From Paucibacter sediminis (GTDB taxonomy: Bacteria > Pseudomonadota > Gammaproteobacteria > Burkholderiales > Burkholderiaceae_C), in assembly GCF_030254645.1 (NCBI RefSeq), contig NZ_CP116346.1, positions 248,001 through 312,000 on the forward strand: a stretch of DNA of 64,000 nt. The letters run 5' to 3'. A program made the translations under genes and the position numbers. Below, piece by piece: positions 62,792 to 64,000 of this stretch. The notes below the pieces were generated by a model. It was not told where the DNA came from. It was given only the letters and a program-made list of their open reading frames with translations, and did no database searches. Positions within the stretch are counted from its first letter, which is position 1, and every line of letters begins with the position of its first letter.

Positions 62792-63081
62792 GTCTCTTCC
62801 GTCCAGCGCGCCAGGCGCCGCTTGATCTCGTCCAGCAGGGCGCGCACGTCGGCGCTGTTGCGGCAGGCGCGCAGTTCCCACTCGGGCGCACGCGCCGGCC
62901 TCTTGGCCAGGCGCACATTGAGGCGTTCGCTGTCGGCGGCCAGCTCGATCACCGGCTGGCCCTGCAGGGTGAAGCTGTTGCCGCGCTCGGCCAGCGGCCG
63001 CAGATCGCGCAGATTGCGCTTGAACTGCAGCAGCGCCTGCTCAGGGTTGAAGGCGGGGGGAGCGAAGAAGTCATCCGACAC
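62788..63081 (-). CDS. Conserved hypothetical 97-aa protein
   Basis: The protein reads FNPEQALLQFKRNLRDLRPLAERGNSFTLQGQPVIELAADSERLNVRLAKRPARAPEWELRACRNSADVRALLDEIKRRLARW, a small alpha-beta domain with no known motif. It overlaps the ligase gene by 4 bp and lies 15 bp after livF, so it is in the same operon. The function is unknown. Confidence 0.75.
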   Translation of the reverse strand: MSDDFFAPPAFNPEQALLQFKRNLRDLRPLAERGNSFTLQGQPVIELAADSERLNVRLAKRPARAPEWELRACRNSADVRALLDEIKRRLARWTEET

Positions 63082-63096
63082 GGCGGTGCTCCTGCC

Positions 63097-63903
63097 TCAG
63101 GCCAGCCAGCGCTTGCGGCGCTTGTAGCTCTTCACGTCCTTGAAGCTCTTGCGGTCGCCGCCGCCCATGCCGAGGTAGAACTCCTTGACGTCCTCGTTCT
63201 CGCGCAGGGCCTTGGCCTCGCCGTCCATCACGACACGGCCGTTCTCGAGGATGTAGCCGTAGTCGGCATAGCGCAGCGCCATATTGGTGTTCTGCTCGGC
63301 CAGCAGGAAGGTCGTGCCCTCCTTGGCGTTCAGGTCCTTGACGATCTCGAACACCTCCTCGACGATCTGCGGCGCCAGGCCCATCGAGGGCTCGTCCAGC
63401 AGCACCATCTTGGGGTTGGCCATCAGGGCGCGGCCGATCGCGCACATCTGCTGCTCGCCGCCCGAGGTGTAGGCGGCCTGCGAGCCGCGGCGCGTCTTCA
63501 GGCGCGGGAAATAGTTGTAGACCTTCTCCAGCGTGGCGGCCACCGCGGCCTTGCCGTCCTGGCGCGTGTAGGCGCCGGTCATCAGGTTCTCCTCGATGCT
63601 GAGGTGGGCAAAGCAATGCCGCCCCTCCATCACCTGGATCACGCCGCGGTTCACCATCTCCGAGGTGGAGAGCTTCTCGATGCGCTCGCCGCGCAGCTCG
63701 ATGCTGCCCTTGGTGACCTCGCCGCGCTCGCCCGCCAGCAGATTGGAGACGGCGCGCAGCGTGGTCGTCTTGCCCGCGCCGTTGCCGCCCAGCAGGGCCA
63801 CCACACCACCCTCGGGCACCTGCAGGGACACGCCCTTGAGCACCAGGATCACATGGTTGTAGATGACCTCGATGCCGTTGACGTTCAGAAGGATGTTGCT
63901 CAT
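63097..63903 (-). CDS. livF: Branched-chain amino acid-type ABC transporter ATPase LivF
   Basis: The 268-aa ATPase has Walker A LLGGNGAGKTTTLRAVS, the LivF-type IQVMEGRHCFAHLSIEENLMTGAY, signature TSGGEQQMCAIGRALMANPKMVLLDEPSMGLAP, and a late His switch region (LAEQNTNMAL). It powers uptake of branched-chain amino acids or, beside a PaaK-like ligase, perhaps aromatic acids. The extra C-terminal basic tail (KSFKDVKSYKRRKRWLA) is common in the subgroup near acyl-CoA ligases. The other transporter genes should lie upstream, beyond the window edge. Confidence 0.93.
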   Translation of the reverse strand: MSNILLNVNGIEVIYNHVILVLKGVSLQVPEGGVVALLGGNGAGKTTTLRAVSNLLAGERGEVTKGSIELRGERIEKLSTSEMVNRGVIQVMEGRHCFAHLSIEENLMTGAYTRQDGKAAVAATLEKVYNYFPRLKTRRGSQAAYTSGGEQQMCAIGRALMANPKMVLLDEPSMGLAPQIVEEVFEIVKDLNAKEGTTFLLAEQNTNMALRYADYGYILENGRVVMDGEAKALRENEDVKEFYLGMGGGDRKSFKDVKSYKRRKRWLA

Positions 63904-64000
63904 ATCGGCCTTTGACCTTGGACCTTGGACTCTGGGCAGCACCGCACGCGATGCTGCGCAGAGGGCCCCTCGCGAGGCCCTCATCTGCTTGCTTAGCTCT

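Overview
The window reads as a high-GC betaproteobacterial chromosome, most like the Burkholderiales (Roseateles/Paucibacter/Rubrivivax type). This rests on gene content and order (secA beside a DciA-type DUF721 gene, sspB-sspA-petC-petB-petA, hisI-hisE-hinT-tatABC, a DUF1631 protein, PEP-CTERM proteins, a Bug/TctC receptor). No database search was possible, so family names come from motif recognition and the species is not claimed.

Layout. (1) 1-6.8 kb is core chromosome: ureE, argJ, two PEP-CTERM exported proteins, secA and, divergently, a DUF721/DciA gene. (2) 6.79-12.83 kb is a small P4-like integrated element. It has a decayed tRNA-derived repeat at its left end, a DUF4124 protein, a retron-like module (reverse transcriptase, cold-shock-domain protein, 63-aa protein, structured upstream DNA), a primase/RepA-type ATPase, a small Cys-rich protein, an AlpA regulator and a P4-type integrase cut off before its catalytic domain. 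(3) 12.83-38.37 kb is a second, larger element at the same tRNA-Thr. It is bounded by a perfect 49-bp direct repeat, and paired 10-bp repeats lie just inside both ends. It carries a tyrosine integrase; a type I restriction-modification operon with three extra genes (HEPN-like, winged helix, nucleotidyltransferase); a TrfA-like replication initiator with repeats beyond its 3' end; an XRE/ImmA pair divergent from a ubiquitin-like operon (Ubl, DUF6791-ThiF E1, DUF6527 and small proteins); a gene-poor stretch with two related long palindromes; a roughly 500-bp hairpin-rich region ahead of two winged-helix proteins; an excisionase-like protein; and a 526-aa orphan beside the tRNA. (4) 38.3-64 kb is core chromosome again: tRNA-Thr(UGU), sspB, sspA, cytochrome bc1 genes, mscL, DUF1631, pdxA, a NIF3 gene, an HtrA-type protease, tatABC, hinT, hisEI, mutT, DUF815, slmA, a NarL-type regulator, argB, a CDF transporter, dtd, a Bug receptor, a chemoreceptor, a phenylacetate-CoA ligase-like gene and livF.

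How it works together. The tRNA-Thr 3' end appears to have been used twice. The older element sits directly downstream in the layout expected for a P4-type island (tRNA 3' end, then int). The younger element then inserted between the tRNA and the older one. Both carry defence-type cargo: a retron-like RT in the first, and type I R-M plus a Ubl-conjugation operon in the second. The most unusual parts are the Ubl operon under an apparent XRE/ImmA switch, the retron-like module with a non-canonical L-I-D-D catalytic box, the contiguous hairpin chain at 32.2-32.66 kb and the twin palindromes at 30.1 and 30.8 kb.
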